NCBI GenBank assembly: GCA_031278675.1
Contig: JAITJY010000133.1
Location: 1 to 5,097 of the forward strand
Length of the DNA stretch: 5,097 nt
Reading direction: 5' to 3'
Source of the DNA: Bifidobacteriaceae bacterium
GTDB taxonomy: Bacteria > Actinomycetota > Actinomycetes > Actinomycetales > WQXJ01
Shown here: piece by piece, positions 5,001 through 5,097 of the stretch
Layout of the letters: every line of letters begins with the position of its first letter
Position numbering within the stretch: position 1 is the first letter of the stretch
Translations under genes and position numbers: made by a program
The notes under the pieces: generated by a model
Databases searched by the model: none
Told to the model about the DNA's origin: nothing
The model's input: the letters and a program-made list of their open reading frames with translations, nothing else

Positions 5001-5097
5001 CGGCCCCAAGCCGATGAGTTGCTACGCGCGACGGGCCCTTCGCGGCCCCAAGCCGATGAGTTGGTACGCTCGGCGGGCCCGTCACGGCCCTGAGCCG
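4999..5097. repeat. 42-bp tandem repeat running off the window
   Basis: Copies start at 4999, 5041 and 5083, the last cut by the window end. The first 23 bp of copies 1 and 2 are identical (CGCGGCCCCAAGCCGATGAG, then TTG) and the rest is similar. Copy 3 begins CACGGCCCTGAGCCG. Each copy can form CGGC/GCCG with a 5-nt loop, and that stem stays intact where copy 3 changes the loop. The first copy overlaps the last two bases of the preceding 21-bp array. The period is a multiple of three and both strands have an open frame of 14-residue repeats (plus strand RGPKPMS, then YARRA). A gene cannot be excluded, but no supported start is visible. Confidence 0.75.

Larger units (their letters stand above)
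4337..5097. other. Gene-free, repeat-rich intergenic region
   Basis: No reading frame in these 761 bp has a convincing start, ribosome binding site or protein-like composition. The longest frames run through the tandem and inverted repeats and owe their length to high GC. The region holds the terminator, promoter, small-RNA candidate and four separate repeat families listed individually. The next gene on the right lies beyond the window. Confidence 0.6.

Noticed and set aside
4844..5004. GCGGC at 4844-4848 and 5000-5004 as a target-site duplication of the 21-bp repeat element
   Set aside because: It would make the element ends asymmetric (GTCGAG... versus ...CACTC), and a 5-bp GC word is common here.
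4864..5085. 73-codon minus-strand open frame with THRLGAA and SIYLLS/ECFNLS words
   Set aside because: The residues are translations of the 42-bp and 21-bp DNA repeats; no start signal or domain supports it.

Overview
The window comes from a very GC-rich genome whose genes are arranged as in Actinomycetota. A HAD-IB phosphatase gene points right. Divergent from it, a three-gene operon points left: an Ssd/CpaE-like ATPase, a TadA/CpaF ATPase and a TadB/TadC membrane protein. This is the Rv3661 / Rv3660c-Rv3659c-Rv3658c-Rv3657c arrangement of Mycobacterium tuberculosis and many other actinobacteria. I cannot name the genus.

Layout. Positions 1-86 have no recognisable gene start on either strand and end in a perfect 12-bp hairpin that wraps around the stop codon of the last tad gene. 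Positions 87-3459 (minus strand) hold the tad operon. Its genes overlap by 1-7 bp, so translational coupling is likely. TadB and TadC appear to be fused into one 334-residue protein. The Ssd-like protein carries a charged C-terminal tail with a tandem 12-residue repeat. Positions 3460-3538 are a short divergent promoter region containing an inverted octamer, GGATTGTC/GACAATCC. Positions 3539-4336 (plus strand) encode the HAD-IB phosphatase with a C-terminal membrane segment, probably read from a leaderless mRNA.

The last 760 bp (4337-5097) contain no credible protein gene but are full of structure. In order they hold: a weak terminator-like hairpin; a well-spaced sigma70-type promoter (TTGCCA-17 bp-TATAAA) placed directly in front of a 16-bp perfect inverted repeat that encloses 81 bp, which is a candidate structured small RNA; a GC-rich hairpin; four 17-bp tandem repeats ending in an 8-bp hairpin; three GTGCCATA repeats; a symmetrical array of four 21-bp A+T-rich repeats (two direct, two inverted, both pairs with 31-bp period) resembling the two ends of an IS21-type insertion sequence without its transposase genes; and a 42-bp tandem repeat that runs off the window.

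How it works together. The three minus-strand genes would supply the localisation ATPase, the assembly motor and the inner-membrane platform of a Tad (Flp) pilus or related secretion machine. The pilin and pseudopilin genes expected next would lie to the left of position 1. The phosphatase is a conserved neighbour whose connection to the machine is unknown. The repeat-rich right end looks like an accessory or insertion-prone intergenic region. Its best candidates for something undescribed are the putative small RNA and the mini-element built from paired transposon-end-like repeats.
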